DNA of 64,000 bases from Rehmannia glutinosa (lineage: Eukaryota; Streptophyta; Magnoliopsida; Lamiales; Orobanchaceae). A program made the translations under genes and the position numbers. The notes beneath the pieces were generated by a model, which was not told the DNA's origin, searched no databases, and was given only the letters and a program-made list of their open reading frames with translations. Each line of letters opens with the position of its first letter. The first letter of the stretch is position 1. The stretch is taken from the NCBI GenBank assembly GCA_016081115.2, contig CM071926.1, forward strand, positions 14,149,971 to 14,213,970, given 5' to 3'. Shown here in pieces: positions 1 to 12,047 of the stretch.

Positions 1-34
1 ACCATCAACCACGAGTCGAGGATCGGCTAATTTA

Positions 35-436
35 GAGGGTGTTTGGCTGAGCTTATAAGCTCTCAAAAATAGCTTATAAGATGTTTAAGAGCTTATAAGC
101 TCTTAAAATGTGTTTGGTAATTTTTTTCCAAAAGAGCTTATAAGCTCTAAAAAAAAGTGTCGAGAGAGCTTATAAGCTCTAAAAAAAAAAAAGACATCCA
201 CCCCAACTTTTTTAAAAGAGCTTATAAGCTCCTTATTGTAAACATTCAAAAGACAAAAATATACTTAATAATTTTATAAGATATAAAAACAAATTTTATG
301 TTCTCTACTATCTTATTTTATCCAAAACATGAACTTTATTTTTAAAATAAGATCTAATATCTTATAAGTTTCTAAAAGAGCTTATCCGATGTAGAAACTT
401 ATAAAATATTTTAAATAAGCTTAGCCAAACACCCTC
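35..436. mobile_element. Tourist/Harbinger-like MITE
   Basis: The ends are inverted repeats: the left begins GAGGGTGTTTGGCTGAGC and the right, read backwards, begins GAGGGTGTTTGGCTAAGC. A TTA target duplication flanks the unit (32-34 and 437-439). A 3-bp TTA duplication and a G-rich terminus are typical of PIF/Harbinger MITEs. The interior holds several copies of the palindrome GAGCTTATAAGCTC and has no coding capacity. It ends about 210 bp before the start codon of the gene at 649, so it could lie within that gene's promoter region. Confidence 0.8.
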
Positions 437-439
437 TTA

Positions 440-648
440 GAATCAAATTATTACAGAAACTAATCAACTCATATATAAGTTTAATATTCCAAATATTTGA
501 TCCTAAAAGAAAATTTATTTTTGTGGGTGAAAATTTCCACCCAATCATTAGCCGAAAATCTGCCACGTCAACTGCCCACATCCACTGAAAATTCGCAAAA
601 ACCGAATCCCTCTTCGACTACCAACTGTTCATCTCAAACGGATAATTG
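440..648 (+). promoter_or_regulatory. Putative promoter and 5' leader of the plastid PH-domain gene
   Basis: A TATA-like run (TATATAAG) lies at 472-479, about 170 bp before the start codon. A CCACGTCA element, which has the ACGT core of G-box/bZIP sites, lies near 562-569. The leader is C-rich close to the ATG. This is inference from position and motifs, with no transcript evidence. Confidence 0.4.
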
Positions 649-1242
649 ATGGCCATGGCCGCCACCTCCGCCACCGGCATACCCTTCCCCACCACCACCA
701 CCACCGCCGCCACCCACCACCACTCGCCCTACGTTATTACCAAACAATTCTTCACAAGACCCACCTATAAATCCTCTCGCCCACTCACCAAGCTCCACGT
801 GTCATCCTCCAAGCCCACCACCACCACCACCACCGCCACCACCACCAAGAAAAACGAAGAAACCATCTTTTTCGACGGCGGAGCTCACTACGGAGACCTT
901 TTGGCAAACCTGCTTCTGGGCTTCACTCTTCTTTGGCTGCCGTTAACTTTGGCCGCTGTTTTCAGGGCATTTTATCTGAGGTACAGATTCACAAACCTAA
1001 GGGTAACAGTTATATCTGGGCTCACGGGGCAGGACAGAAGTGACTTTTCATATAATGTGATCAAAGATGTTCAGGTTGTACCGAGGTTTATTGGGGAGTG
1101 GGGTGATGTTATCATCACTCTGAAAGATGGAACTAAGGTGGATTTGAGGAGTGTGCCTAAGTTTAGGGAGATTGCAAAGTATTGTTTGTCTATGGCTGAA
1201 AAGCCTGTTGTTTTGAAGGAATCTGGGGCTAAAGGGTTTTGA
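649..1242 (+). CDS. Predicted chloroplast membrane protein with bacterial-PH-like domain
   Basis: This is the only intact host gene seen: 197 residues, without introns. The ATG at 649 is chosen over the in-frame TTG at 646 because plants rarely use TTG and because ATGG gives a good initiation context. Residues 1 to about 68 are rich in Ser, Thr and Pro with almost no acidic residues, as in a chloroplast transit peptide, and include poly-Thr runs from ACC repeats and a short His run. Residues about 83-108 form a hydrophobic segment (LLANLLLGFTLLWLPLTLAA) that should span or enter a membrane. The following part (about 110-180) has the order of a bacterial-type PH domain, with YRFTNLRVTVISGL, an I-K-D-V-Q-V-V strand, WGDVIITLKDG and a final helix VPKFREIAKYCLSMAE. 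Proteins of this type occur in cyanobacteria and plastids, and their biochemical role is not known to me. The site is probably the thylakoid or envelope membrane. The gene stands alone. Confidence 0.85.
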   Translation: MAMAATSATGIPFPTTTTTAATHHHSPYVITKQFFTRPTYKSSRPLTKLHVSSSKPTTTTTTATTTKKNEETIFFDGGAHYGDLLANLLLGFTLLWLPLTLAAVFRAFYLRYRFTNLRVTVISGLTGQDRSDFSYNVIKDVQVVPRFIGEWGDVIITLKDGTKVDLRSVPKFREIAKYCLSMAEKPVVLKESGAKGF

Positions 1243-2479
1243 AGAATGGATTTATTGTGCGTTTTTTTCTTGAGAAGGTATGTGAAAACAATGCATTTAT
1301 ATGAAATTACATGTAATTTTGTTCAGATAAGTGTTTTGTATGATCAAGTGGATATTCGTTCTTTTTTTCCCCTTTCTTTTTCTGGTTTAATTGAAGGTTT
1401 ATTATACTAATTGGCTGTATGTTCTTGATTAATTTGTAGGTTTTTGCGAATTTGAACCCATTGTTTCTCTAGTTAGTGATGTGGAACTTATAGAAAACAT
1501 GAGACTATATAAAGGGAGTGTATTCAAACTCTAAAAAAAGTGATTCTTAGCTTAATAGCATAAACAATTAGCTCTAGGTGTCATTCAAGAACAAAACGAT
1601 AGTTGATGCGTAGCAGGGTAGTATGTTAAGCCCCTGGATTTCGAAGGAAACTTCCGAAGACGTCTTCAAGTATATCTTTCAATAATCAAGATAATGCTAT
1701 ATATAATAGAGTTTCATTCAAAAAAATTAAAGGAATATCCTTTTCTCTTTACTATCGGGAGCCAAGTTTAATAGGATTGATTTATAGAGGATTGGTTCTG
1801 TTAATGTTACTGGATCTGTAGTACATCACAAAGCGTTGGTTTGTGTTTTCCTTGTGAAATGGTTTCTACAACTAGCTGGTGAAGTTGAAATACGGTGGTT
1901 GATGCATCGCTATACAGCCTATGCTATCTTGATGTGCTATTGTCATGGCAAGGATCTTTATTACCTATGGTATGATCCAGCCGAAATTTGTGTTACTTCA
2001 TCTGCACTGGTTTGTGCACAAACGCTAACGTGGAAATATATGCTCCAAAATACCGAGTTAACACTATTTCTGGTTAGAGTTTGATAGGGCCTTTGATGGA
2101 GAGGTTTTTTGGTTCTGATAATAGAGAAAAGTTTTGATGGTGATTTCACACCTTGACATTGTAATAGCTTTGTGCTTTAACCCCATCGATATCCAGGAAA
2201 GAAAGGTTGCGTAACGGTATGTAGTTTTGGACTCAGGGCAATTTTTATTAGCACAAACCAGAAAGAATATAATGGGTTATACCATTACATCTGCTTAGTG
2301 CATCTCTACTTCATTTATAAACAATAGTAGAGGATGAGGAAAAATATTTGTGGGGTAGCAGCCCCCACTTGCCCCCTTAGATCCCCCGTGCATGTGGGGC
2401 TTCGCAAGAGCACACGTCGACCTCATAAATCCACATAGACCTCAGTAGGTTGGGCTTGGATTATCCATCAGGTTCTGGA
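1243..2479. other. 3' flank of the host gene, no further gene recognised
   Basis: The first about 200 bp are T-rich and are probably the 3' UTR and polyadenylation region of the gene at 649. The rest is ordinary AT-rich sequence. Open frames of up to 82 codons near 1836-2084 have no recognisable composition or motif. A C-rich patch (about 2358-2400) just before the plastid relic is not assigned. Confidence 0.5.
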
Positions 2480-2685
2480 AGGAATTCCAGGGGGATTCTA
2501 TGAGAATTTAGAAATCCGGCGCTTTAATAAATAAAATACCTCGAATGGAATAATTTTGAATATTGATTTATCAGTAAAAAAACCTTTTCCAGCTTTTGAA
2601 TTGTCCAAACAAGAACTTTATATAAGAGTTGAAGCACCAAAAGGAGAATTGGAAATTTTTCTGATAGGAGATCAGAGTGTCGTTA
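2480..2685 (+). pseudogene. ndhH: Nuclear plastid DNA relic: C-terminal part of ndhH
   Basis: The translated order GIPGGFYENLEIRRFN, then EWNNFEY, then AFELSKQELYIRVEAPKGEL and FLIGDQS matches the late part of the plastid NdhH subunit (49-kDa subunit of the NADH dehydrogenase-like complex). The matching pieces lie in different frames with internal stops, for example at about 2524 and 2562, so this is not a gene. The plastid FPWRWKIRPPG segment that should follow GDQSG is missing: similarity stops at about 2680. It is an old fragment of plastid DNA in the nucleus. Transfer by way of mitochondrial DNA cannot be excluded. Confidence 0.8.
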
Positions 2686-3469
2686 CAACTCCAATGCCAC
2701 AAAGCGACAATGAATCCCTAGGGGAGATCATTGTACCCCATAAATATAATAAGAACTTATATTATTTATCAAGACAATATAGGATTTCATGTTCTCTCAG
2801 AACAGTTTCCCTTGACTTCAGCTTTATTTCTTTTTCTTTCTTCTTTAATTTATTTTCCACTAGTATATATTTACGTATAGGTTATGGGAAAAAATACAAC
2901 CCCTCCTCCCTCTAAAAAATTTTTTTTTTTGAGAAAGAAAATCATGCAACTGTACTGAAAAATAGGTTCCCCCCAAGTCTCAAATTTCTACGTCCACCGC
3001 TGCCCAGATGTCTGCCGCAGTACATGAAAGGTGGGCTTTGAGGTTTGTGCTGCTAGTTAAAGGAAAAAATAGTATTGCTAACTTTTCAACTATAACTTTC
3101 GGTCTAGCATTTGAGGTTTGACCATAACAATTAGTATGAGAGTAGTGTTGTGACGGCCAAAACCTCCATGTGAGCCTTTGTGAAACCCATTATGCTCGTC
3201 AACAACACGTGAAATGTAAACGGCTTAACCTGTCGATGTCCACATGAATTTTTGGATTCCAAGTGTGCTTTTGCAAAACTCCTCAAGTCCATCTGCAACA
3301 CATTAAACGTGAGTCTTTGCGCTGATAGTTTAGGTTACAAATAGTCATACTAACCATCATCTATAGTTTTTATTTTAGCAGTTGGGGCTTGATCCTAATA
3401 GCTCTCCTATATTAGTTTGTCATTGTGGTTGTGTAAGTGAATAGTAAAATTCGATTCTTCTATTCTCTA
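2686..3469. other. Unassigned sequence between plastid relic and pararetrovirus
   Basis: The segment is AT-rich with a poly-T/poly-A stretch near 2915-2940. An open frame runs from the plastid relic to 2915, but its later part (TTPMPQSDNESLGEIIVPHK) is not recognised. The last few hundred bases could be the leader of pararetrovirus copy A, although they do not resemble the matching region upstream of copy B. Confidence 0.35.
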
Positions 3470-3484
3470 TGGTATCATAGTCGG
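3470..3484 (+). promoter_or_regulatory. Decayed tRNA-Met primer-binding site, copy A
   Basis: TGGTATCATAGTCGG resembles the caulimovirid and retrotransposon primer site TGGTATCAGAGC, which is complementary to the 3' end of initiator tRNA-Met. The equivalent site in copy B (24291-24303) is closer to the consensus. Confidence 0.6.
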
Positions 3485-3519
3485 ACTATGCTTGATTTTT
3501 TTTTTCGGAGGAGTATGTT

Positions 3520-5403
3520 GATGAATATTTCTGCTAATCTAGACGTCGAGTGTAGGAAATTTTTCTTATTCATGAAAATTCCAAATCCAAGTTCTCAAAT
3601 CTCCAGTCAAATACTTAGACATCCTTCTTTAGCACGTCCTAGATTTTCTACTAGTAAAATAGATAATATTGTTGAATATTCAACTATTCCAGATGATGCT
3701 ATTATAGAAAAAATAGTCCATCCATTAATAAATATATCTATCGAAAGCATTGGAGTCTTACTAAGGGAATATGATCTCTTATTTATGGTAAGAATCCTCC
3801 GATGAAAGAGTTTGTTCAATCTTCAAAAATAGATCATTGTGGTCTTCCAGCAACTATATAAGAACAATACATCACTTTAACTATACCTTCTGAGTATATA
3901 AGTATGTGGAGATCAGTGGGGTATTTGCACCTCCATCTTGTAGCAGTCAGACTTGTCCTATCATACCATGGTAGGAAAGGATTACCGGTTACTACCAGAA
4001 TTACTATTCTTGATACGAGATACCTAGAGTATGGGCATCCAGTCATCGGGACGGTTCTTACTACACTAAACGTTGGAAGTGTGGTGATTACATTCTTCCC
4101 AAATTTTGTCTTATCTTTGCAAGATCTTTCTCTTGCTTCAGCGATTAAAGTCTAAAATTCAAATTTCGGGAGCAGAACAAATCCAGGATTAAATCCTGGC
4201 TACAGTTCATCACCAGATCATTTACAGGCTCCAAAATCATGGGCTTGATTTGAAAAATCGAGGTATAAAGGATGCGTTTATGGCTCTTGTTGAAACAGGG
4301 CCTGATGTCCCTACCATAGTGCAAATTCCGAGATAAATTGGGAGAAAACTACTTGAACAACTAGTTCCCACAAAATGGATCACTAGTGACGAATCTATGC
4401 ATCAACAATCAAAACCAATAAAGTCAACTGACTTTGAGTTCCAGAGGCTATCTGATGGAATGATTAAAATAATTTATAAACCTAGCACTGCATCTGGATC
4501 TTCTTCTATTCCTGAGTTTCGACTTATGATGATTCATGCAGTATGGCCAAAACATGAAAAGTTTCCAATTTCATCTTTCACACCAGATGGAAGTATGTCT
4601 ATACTGATAAAATCAATGGACATTTCATTTGGTATATTGATCCTACGATGTGCGTTCCAGAATATTCTTGTAGAACATGAATTGATTCTAATGATGAAGA
4701 TGAAGATAAAGTACCTCCAACGAAATGTAAACAAAAGGAGGTCTATTATTGAAGACCTCCAAAATCACCACCTCTGAGTGCTCCACCTCTTGCATGTTAC
4801 AACAAAGTGTTGAAGGTCATCCGAAAGGAAGGATATTTGTGTAAACATGAAACTTTTCCACCATTACCATCTCCACCGGCTTTTCAGCCATTTTTTATGT
4901 TTCAAAGTTATGATACTGATTTCCCGCCTTTTGAAAGATAAGAACAACCCAATTCCAAAATGTCTTCGAGATCTTATGTCCAACAAACTGTGAATGAACC
5001 TTTTGGGCGACTCAAACCACTTTCTCAAGGTGAAGAAGTTCTTAACTGGCACCAATAATGCCAGAGCTCAAAATAAATCATTGCAAGGTATTGATTATAA
5101 AGTTTCTCTAATTTTTGATGGAGTCAAGGAAACACGTTGTATTAAATTCTATTGAAGATAAACTTGCCAGAAGAATTTCTCAGTTGGATAAAGAACTCGG
5201 ACAACTCATTTTCCAAGGAACTTTTGGATCTGAGTCTGACAAAAAAGGAAGTGAAATTAGAAATCTGAAGAAAAAACTTGCTCGAATGAGCAAGATAAAA
5301 AGACGTCCATTTTCTCTAAACCAAATTCCTTGTTTCCAAGCAAAGTGATATTTGATTCACCTCCTGATTATGATGAGTATTCTTAAATGTTTGGAATGGT
5401 CTT
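3520..5403 (+). pseudogene. Movement-protein-like and linker part of pararetrovirus polyprotein, copy A
   Basis: Fragments in several frames follow one another collinearly with copy B. The stretch 3904-4155 (LVLSYHGRKGLP, TRITILDTRYLEYGH, GSVVITFFPNFVLSLQD) has the pattern of the plant virus 30K movement-protein superfamily, whose products carry virus through plasmodesmata. The region 4230-4790 continues the collinear match (TDFEFQRLSDGMIK). The part 5115-5348 is lysine-rich with heptad-like spacing and is probably a coiled coil. Stops and frameshifts, such as the stop near 4334, separate the pieces, so no functional protein is expected. The match to copy B breaks off at the solo LTR at 5404 and resumes at 15847. 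Confidence 0.7.
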
Positions 5404-5888
5404 TGTTCGACCGCTAAACACCTAAAATAAATCTAGCAATCATCGCAAGAGGACGAGATCAATTGTAGGGTAACAAGTTAACCACAAGTCGTATCTCAAA
5501 GAAGACTTAGCCGGAAAATAATTATTATACAACACAAATAACAGAAAATAAATCCTAAACACTCTAACCAAATTTGTGATTTTAATAAACTAAAGAAAAA
5601 ACAAGTAAAAAACAAATTAAAATTGAACACAATTAAACACGGAGAAAAACGATATGGATGAAAGTCTAGGATTTCGAAATCATATCACCAAACTTGCAAA
5701 CAGAATATCAACAAATTGATCATGCGATTAATAAATATAACAAACAGGTAAAAACTAGGCCTAGATCTGATAACTCTCGTATTCACAAATTAGGGTTATC
5801 CCAACATAATTTGTTATTTTCATTAAGCCAAGTTAGATAATACATCTCGATTCATATCTAACCCCTGAATATATTTGGTCGGGGAATA

Positions 5889-8740
5889 ACTTGGAATCGT
5901 CACTTTTAAGGTATTTGATTATTTTATACGGTATGACTAGTTCTATAATTTTGGAACTCACTTATACACTATTAGATGCTAGCTATTAAGTTACACGTGG
6001 TAAACTTAGAGGTGATAGGTGGGTCGACGTGTTGAGACGTAATTGAAAACCCGATATATATATATACACACATCAAAAAAAAATATATAGTAATATTAAT
6101 TATTAAAAATAAAAATAAAAACCATGTCCTAAATATATATATATATATATATATTTATATCTCATGTAACTAATCAAATGACTTGTATATCTAAATATAA
6201 AAAAAAAAACATATAAGATAATAAGTGTAAATTTATAACTTCAGTCTTCACACACATACAACTTACGATGTGTCCAGTTAATATAAACTCAAAACACTTC
6301 CACCGCCTTAACAAATAAAAAGGATAAGAATTAGATTATAGAGTATGTACCACACTTCATGTTTGGACAATCGCACAAAAACCCACAATATTAGTAAAAC
6401 AAAGTAAAAGAATATACACACAAGAAGAAAAGAAATGGCACGCAACTCCATTTTCACAGCTGAAACGGGTAAGTTCCACATGCCTCAATCCTTTGTTTAA
6501 CTTGTTTTTTAAAAGTTCCAGTTGCATGTAAAATTAAGAAGGAAATCACTGACTGTAAAGAATTCAAATCCTTTCTCAAGGATTAGCACAAAGTATGATT
6601 GAAATAGAAATTAAATGGAGTAAACAACCATTTTTTTAATATATATATATATATTATATATATAAAATAAATAAAAATAAAACTAAAGATGTTTATTCAT
6701 AGATGTTATGCTTTACTACTTGGAATTACAACAGATACATGAATCATATAAAGGTTAGTTTCGTGATATATATATATATATATAGATGCATGTAAATATG
6801 TATATTTATTAATAGAAATTTAAATTTGTGTAATTAATTAATGTGGTTGGTATAGTACTCTAAATATTCTTTACACTGATGCAAAATTATATTTAATATT
6901 AGAGAGGTGAAAAGAAGGAAATCATAGACGATTGATTTTCGGAGGATTAGCACGGTAAGTTCTGTTATACTCCTTGAGCTAATTATATTCATGGAATAAT
7001 ATTTTAAATTAGGGATTTCAAATTTGAAATATATGGGTATTTATGTTCTTAAATGCATTATGTATTTCAAATTGCAATTAAATATTGGAATTGATTTATA
7101 TCTTTAATTGTATTAAAAAAGGAAAAAGTTATTCTAAAGAACTAAAAGTTGGGTTCAGTGATCCAAATTAATAAAATAGATATGCTAAGATATCACTTTC
7201 TTTGAATATTATAGCTAGAACCAGTAGATATTCGTAGAACAAGATTTGCAATAAAATAAATAAGCAGAGCTTTGGAATCCAAGTTTTATAGTAATATGCA
7301 TTTTAATAATTAAACATAAATAGTACATGAATGATTATGCCATTTTGTGTAGAAGACAAGATCGAACCCGACAACTAGAAGTTTCTACTTGCACCATCAT
7401 TGCACATATCCATAAAGCAACGTTTGAGAAACAGGTGGGCAAATTATCGTCTTTCTAAAGAAAAATTAGGTTTGCTTGTAATTTCATAAAATTCACGACA
7501 TTAGTTATTTCATAAACTTCATGACAGTAAGTAATTGCATAATTTCACGATATACATTATTTTCATAAAGTTCACGATATAAGGTTATTATATGATTATA
7601 TTTTGCGTTTCTTCCAAGATAATTTTCTTTATTAGAGAAAACATAAAGTATATCATTCATAATCATATTCTCTTGCATTTTAACTATTGTAATCGCCTTG
7701 ACTCGGCCTTTGGGCAAATAAATGTCACTTTGACAAAAATATTGATTGTTTGAGTCTATTGCGGCATGGGTAGGTTAGAAAATGGATCGAACGGGTTCGT
7801 GGTCCTTGTTTGACTACCCCAATGCCTAATCCCATTTTCGGGTCGGGCGGAGGAGGCGAGAACTTGGGTCGTAGAACGGTATATTCATGAATATGACGAT
7901 CTCTACAGGCGAAGCCCAGGCCAAAGAGACGTCGAGCCTAGTGGGAGGGATAAGGTGGGGCTTCGGCCAAATATTGTTGGAAGTAACAAGGAGAACGGAC
8001 GGTCGGTGTCCGATCAACACTGATCCTACGTTTCTTATTTTGGGCTGACGAACTAATTGATTAACTGTATATACTTTGTTTTTAAAATGAGATATCCACT
8101 ATTTGTTTTAAAAATTAGGATATATATTGACCGTTTGAAAAGTAAAATATTTTCCGTACTTGACTAACTGTTGTCCAATGTGCATTGCATCACTGATAGA
8201 ATTAAATGTTAATATCTCAATATTGAATTGCAATATATTCTTGATCACTACGGCAAATAATTCTTATGTGCATCATTATCATGCATACATAAATATTTTT
8301 AGACACACTAAGTGCTTTTCTCAAGAAACACTTCATATTTCATTAAACAAATATTGCATTCCTCTACCCCAACCCACTAAGCTTGTTTAGCTCACCCCAC
8401 GATTTGTATAAAAACTTTTAAAAAACCGAATGTTCGGGATTGACGAGACCGATACGAGACTTCATGCTCGTCGAGTTGACTCTACATGGTAGTTTTTCCT
8501 TGAAGGGCTTGTCTGTCAGGGCTTGAACAATATAACCATATTATCTTGTAATACTTAGGTGAGTTACAACTTTATTATAATTGTATGTTAGATTTATAGA
8601 CTTATTTGTATTTATATTTTTTTATATTTTTAGTTATTTGTACTTAGATAATAGCTCTTGATGAGCCTAAGTTTGAATATTTGGGTTGTACTGTTGTTGG
8701 ATGCTATTCTATTTTTTGGGTTTGTAAAATTGGGCGTGAT
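5889..8740 (+). repeat. 5' LTR of the LARD-like element, left end truncated
   Basis: It matches 12068-14934 almost base for base from TAACTTGGAATCGTC onward. About 20 bp of the expected left terminus (TGTGAGACCCCACATTTGGA) are absent, and the right end reads GTGATG instead of GTGACA. It contains (TA)n tracts near 6054-6070, 6136-6155, 6642-6660 and 6769-6785 that differ in length from the other LTR. Open frames of 60-80 codons in both LTRs show no recognisable domain. Confidence 0.85.
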
Positions 8741-8745
8741 GGTTA

Positions 8746-8760
8746 TGGTATCGAGATTGG
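8746..8760 (+). promoter_or_regulatory. Primer-binding-site-like sequence of the LARD-like element
   Basis: TGGTATCGAGATTGG begins five bases after the 5' LTR and resembles TGGTATCAGAGC, the complement of initiator tRNA-Met, with some changes. Confidence 0.55.
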
Positions 8761-11148
8761 GTGTAAAAGGATCTACACCGAGCCGACCCAGGATATGATC
8801 TTCGGTTTGTAGTTGACTTACTATGATTGTGAGACCTTAAGAATTGAGCTTGAGTGATGAATTTGGGTTTTATGTTGTGGAAGTCGAGGAGTAGATACTC
8901 GCAATCTTAGTATTTGATTAGTTAGTACGAGTATTGTTTATCTTTGGGATTATTGAGCATGAAAAGTACATCTTCTATACTAAAGAATATATGATTTTAC
9001 ATATTTGATCTTAATAGTACCACTTCGTTGAGCTCTAGATCATCTTTAAGAGTGTGACACCATACCACTGTTTCGAGATCAATAGAAACTTATACAGAAA
9101 CTAAGGTTATAGTGTCATGTAACAAGCCCATAAGACAGACTATAGATACTTATTAGTCAACTGAATTTGATTCAACTCCATTCAAATTGCTTCATAAACT
9201 TTTATTTTCGTTTCCAACTGAATTTGATTCAACCCCATTCAAATTGCTTTGTAAACTTTCGTTCTTAATCAGGTTTTGTCTATTCAACATGTTTTCTATT
9301 TGGCATTCATTCGAAATAGAACTATCAAAGCTGAAACATTGATCATCTTCGTATCATAGCTTGTTTTATACTTCACTAGCTATATGATCATTTGAGATGT
9401 TTCATTTAAGCTGCTTTGCAAACTTTCATTTTGTCCGAGTTTGTATGTTTCGCATGTTCGTGCCTGGCTTTCATTCGTGATGAGAACTATTTATAATGAA
9501 ACCTGAATCATCTTGATTGTAACTTATTTCATTTCTTTAATGGCTAAGTGGTTCATTTATGATCTTTTTATATTCCTACATCTTTTGGATTTCCTTCTTT
9601 ATCTAGTATATATTTCTTCCTTCTTAATGTTTCCCTATAGATGCACTTTTGCTCTACATCCTTTGTTTGGTCACTCAATAGGTTTAGTGGCTATTAATTA
9701 ATCTCATCAAGTGATTCACGATTTTAATTTCTTTTAGACACGAATATCTATCTTGAGGAAGAATATCATTTTTATGAATTCTCTCGAGAGTGACAATGTC
9801 TATGGTATCGTCGAGATTTCAATCGACTTCTTTTCTCTGTTGGGAGATATTATTTATTGAAGCAACATCTTGATCCTTCATCAAAACCTTTTTTTGAATT
9901 GTGTAGATTTTCCATTATTAGTGTCAATTTATCATGTAATCACCTCTATACATTCATGATTACAATTTTCTTGAATTTGAGTGAATTATGATTTCACTTC
10001 CCCTCACTTTTGGCATCAACATTTGCTTCGAATTGTCGGTCGTTTGCTCTGCTTGATTTTTGTCTTCTAAATGTAATTTCTTTTAAGCACATCTCTTGTT
10101 GAAGTAGTCCAATTTGATTCGAGTTTTTTTTAATCTCTTGAAATCATCATCTTTGTCCGAGTTAGTTCTCTTCATTGAATTTGTATCTAACTCCGAATAA
10201 CCTCACTTTGTATTTCGTATCATCCTTGAGTGATTTGTTGTTTTGAAACCTTTGTTGTAACACGGTATTTGAGATATTAATTTTGTTTCACTCTTTTCTT
10301 ATGCATAACCTTAATTAAAGAGTGTAGCGACTTTCTTTTTTGTCTAAAGTTGTATTTCTTTTTATCATTACGAGTCTTATAATGGTTGGCTTGGCATGTC
10401 GGTGTTACGAGGCTTCATAGGGAAGATATGAATCATATGATTAGTGGAGACATACCTAAGTGGCGGATAAGGTTTCTTAAATGTTAAAATGGTTTAGTGA
10501 TTATTTGATGTTAGAATATTGTCTAGGTTTGGGTCTTGATTGTTCCATATCAGTGTTGATTTGAAGTAGCACTCAAATATCAACCGATATAATGAATTTA
10601 TGTATATCATACTTTCTTTTATTATTTGATTGATATATTTACTAAGGTATTGTTTGTTTAGGAATGGCCTCGGGAAAGAGAGCGGTTTATATGGAATTCT
10701 AGACTTGACACCAATACTAGTGAGGAAATGCAAAGGATGAGAGATCATATTTTTCATTTGGAAAACCTCGTAGATGAATTAAGCCATGAGAACTCTATTT
10801 TGTATCAACAAATCCGGTTGACACAAAGCCGCAACAAGCGGAAGAAGTAAACCAAAAACAAAAAGAGCATATAGTTGTCTTTCTTGAAACAAGTTGGTAT
10901 ACTACAAACGCTTCTACACCAGGGGAAGAAGAAATCATGTGATCCTTTTGACATCGGGACCGAGGAACCTCGCGGTACTTTCGATCAAAATGATAATGAA
11001 CATCAAAGCAACATAACAAGATGAGTGATAGATTCAAGCCATCATCGTCCAACCAGCGGCGGGGCGTGGAAAGAAAATTCGAGAAGATAAATCACGAAAT
11101 GATTGGTGATGTTGAAAAAGAAAGAAACGAGAGGTACCAATGATGTTG
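8761..11148 (+). other. Degenerate interior of the LARD-like element
   Basis: No coding domain was recognised in this 2.4 kb. The stretch 10660-11100 contains charged, gag-like pieces (for example a short TSEEMQRMRDHIFHLENLVD reading) broken by frameshifts. It leads into the zinc-knuckle region that follows. Confidence 0.5.
9158..9271 (+). repeat. Two-copy tandem repeat, unit 57 bp
   Basis: The unit beginning CAACTGAATTTGATTCAAC and continuing through CCATTCAAATTGCTT is present at 9158 and again at 9215 with few differences. A looser echo (AAGCTGCTTTGCAAACTTTC) follows near 9407. It is non-coding. Confidence 0.7.
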
Positions 11149-11255
11149 TGTTCTTATTGTAATGAGAAAAGGTCATGAACTATCACATTGTTGGAAAAAA
11201 TTGGGAAAATGTCTTAGATGTGGCTTGATCAACATCGGGTGAGAGATTGCCCTAT
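11149..11255 (+). pseudogene. Relic gag nucleocapsid with two CCHC knuckles
   Basis: Two Cys-X2-Cys-X4-His-X4-Cys motifs can be read: CSYCNEKGHELSHC, then CLRC...HRVRDC about 20 codons later. Each needs a one-base frame correction, and an in-frame stop interrupts the direct reading. Paired CCHC knuckles bind RNA in the Gag of Ty3/gypsy elements. This is the only recognisable protein domain in the element's interior. Confidence 0.65.
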
Positions 11256-12030
11256 AAACAACGATCAACAAACCACTAAAGGGTCTCGGAGAATAAATAA
11301 GTGCAAAAGAGAAGAAGATAAATGAGGTGAATGATGCGGCACATCGTGATGGGGACGATTAGGTTAAGTTCTTAATAGAACATGACTTGAAATTTTGTAT
11401 GTGTAATCGGCAGGTAGTTTATATGTACAATGAATGCGTAATAGTATTATAAGATATAGGTAGCCACCGATCTAGATAAACAATATTTATTTTTGGATAT
11501 AACAATGACGCGTGAATGAGATTTTGGGATTGAATATGAATGACTATGTAAATGATGTACAAATATTATAATAAGGTGTAAGAATTTCTCTTGTGCATAA
11601 TCTGTTACTTGGGTTATATATTGTTTGGTTATCATGCCTATAAGAAATTTAGTTTGACTATGGATACTTGAGTTTATATTATACGAGCGAGTGATGCACG
11701 ATAAAAGTAGGATCGTGCATGCTTGGACGACCAATGGTTGAAATCATTGCTAGTTATTCGAACTCCTTGTATTTCGGAGGCTAAGTTATGAGTTTTATTT
11801 TTGTTATAAGATTTTAAGGGTTTAGTCACCTTGACTTAAGAGAAGTTGATAAAAACTTATTCTTAAGGTGATAATTATATTGATGGAAAGATTCCGATAT
11901 CTTAACAAGCCTATCGATTCCCAACTAATAATTAGTAACGAGATGGATGACTTGTATAAACCTATCGTAGAATTTTGAGGGTCAACAATTGCCTATAAAT
12001 ATTTAAGGAGGAATTTGGAGGCCAAATTCT

Positions 12031-12047
12031 TTTAAGCGAGGGGAGAA
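12031..12047 (+). other. Polypurine tract of the LARD-like element
   Basis: AAGCGAGGGGAGAA lies directly before the TG of the 3' LTR, where plus-strand priming takes place. It confirms the + orientation given by the primer site at 8746. Confidence 0.75.

Noticed and set aside
1836..2084. 82-codon frame downstream of the host gene
   Set aside because: It has no motif, no supporting promoter or splice context, and its composition looks like non-coding DNA.
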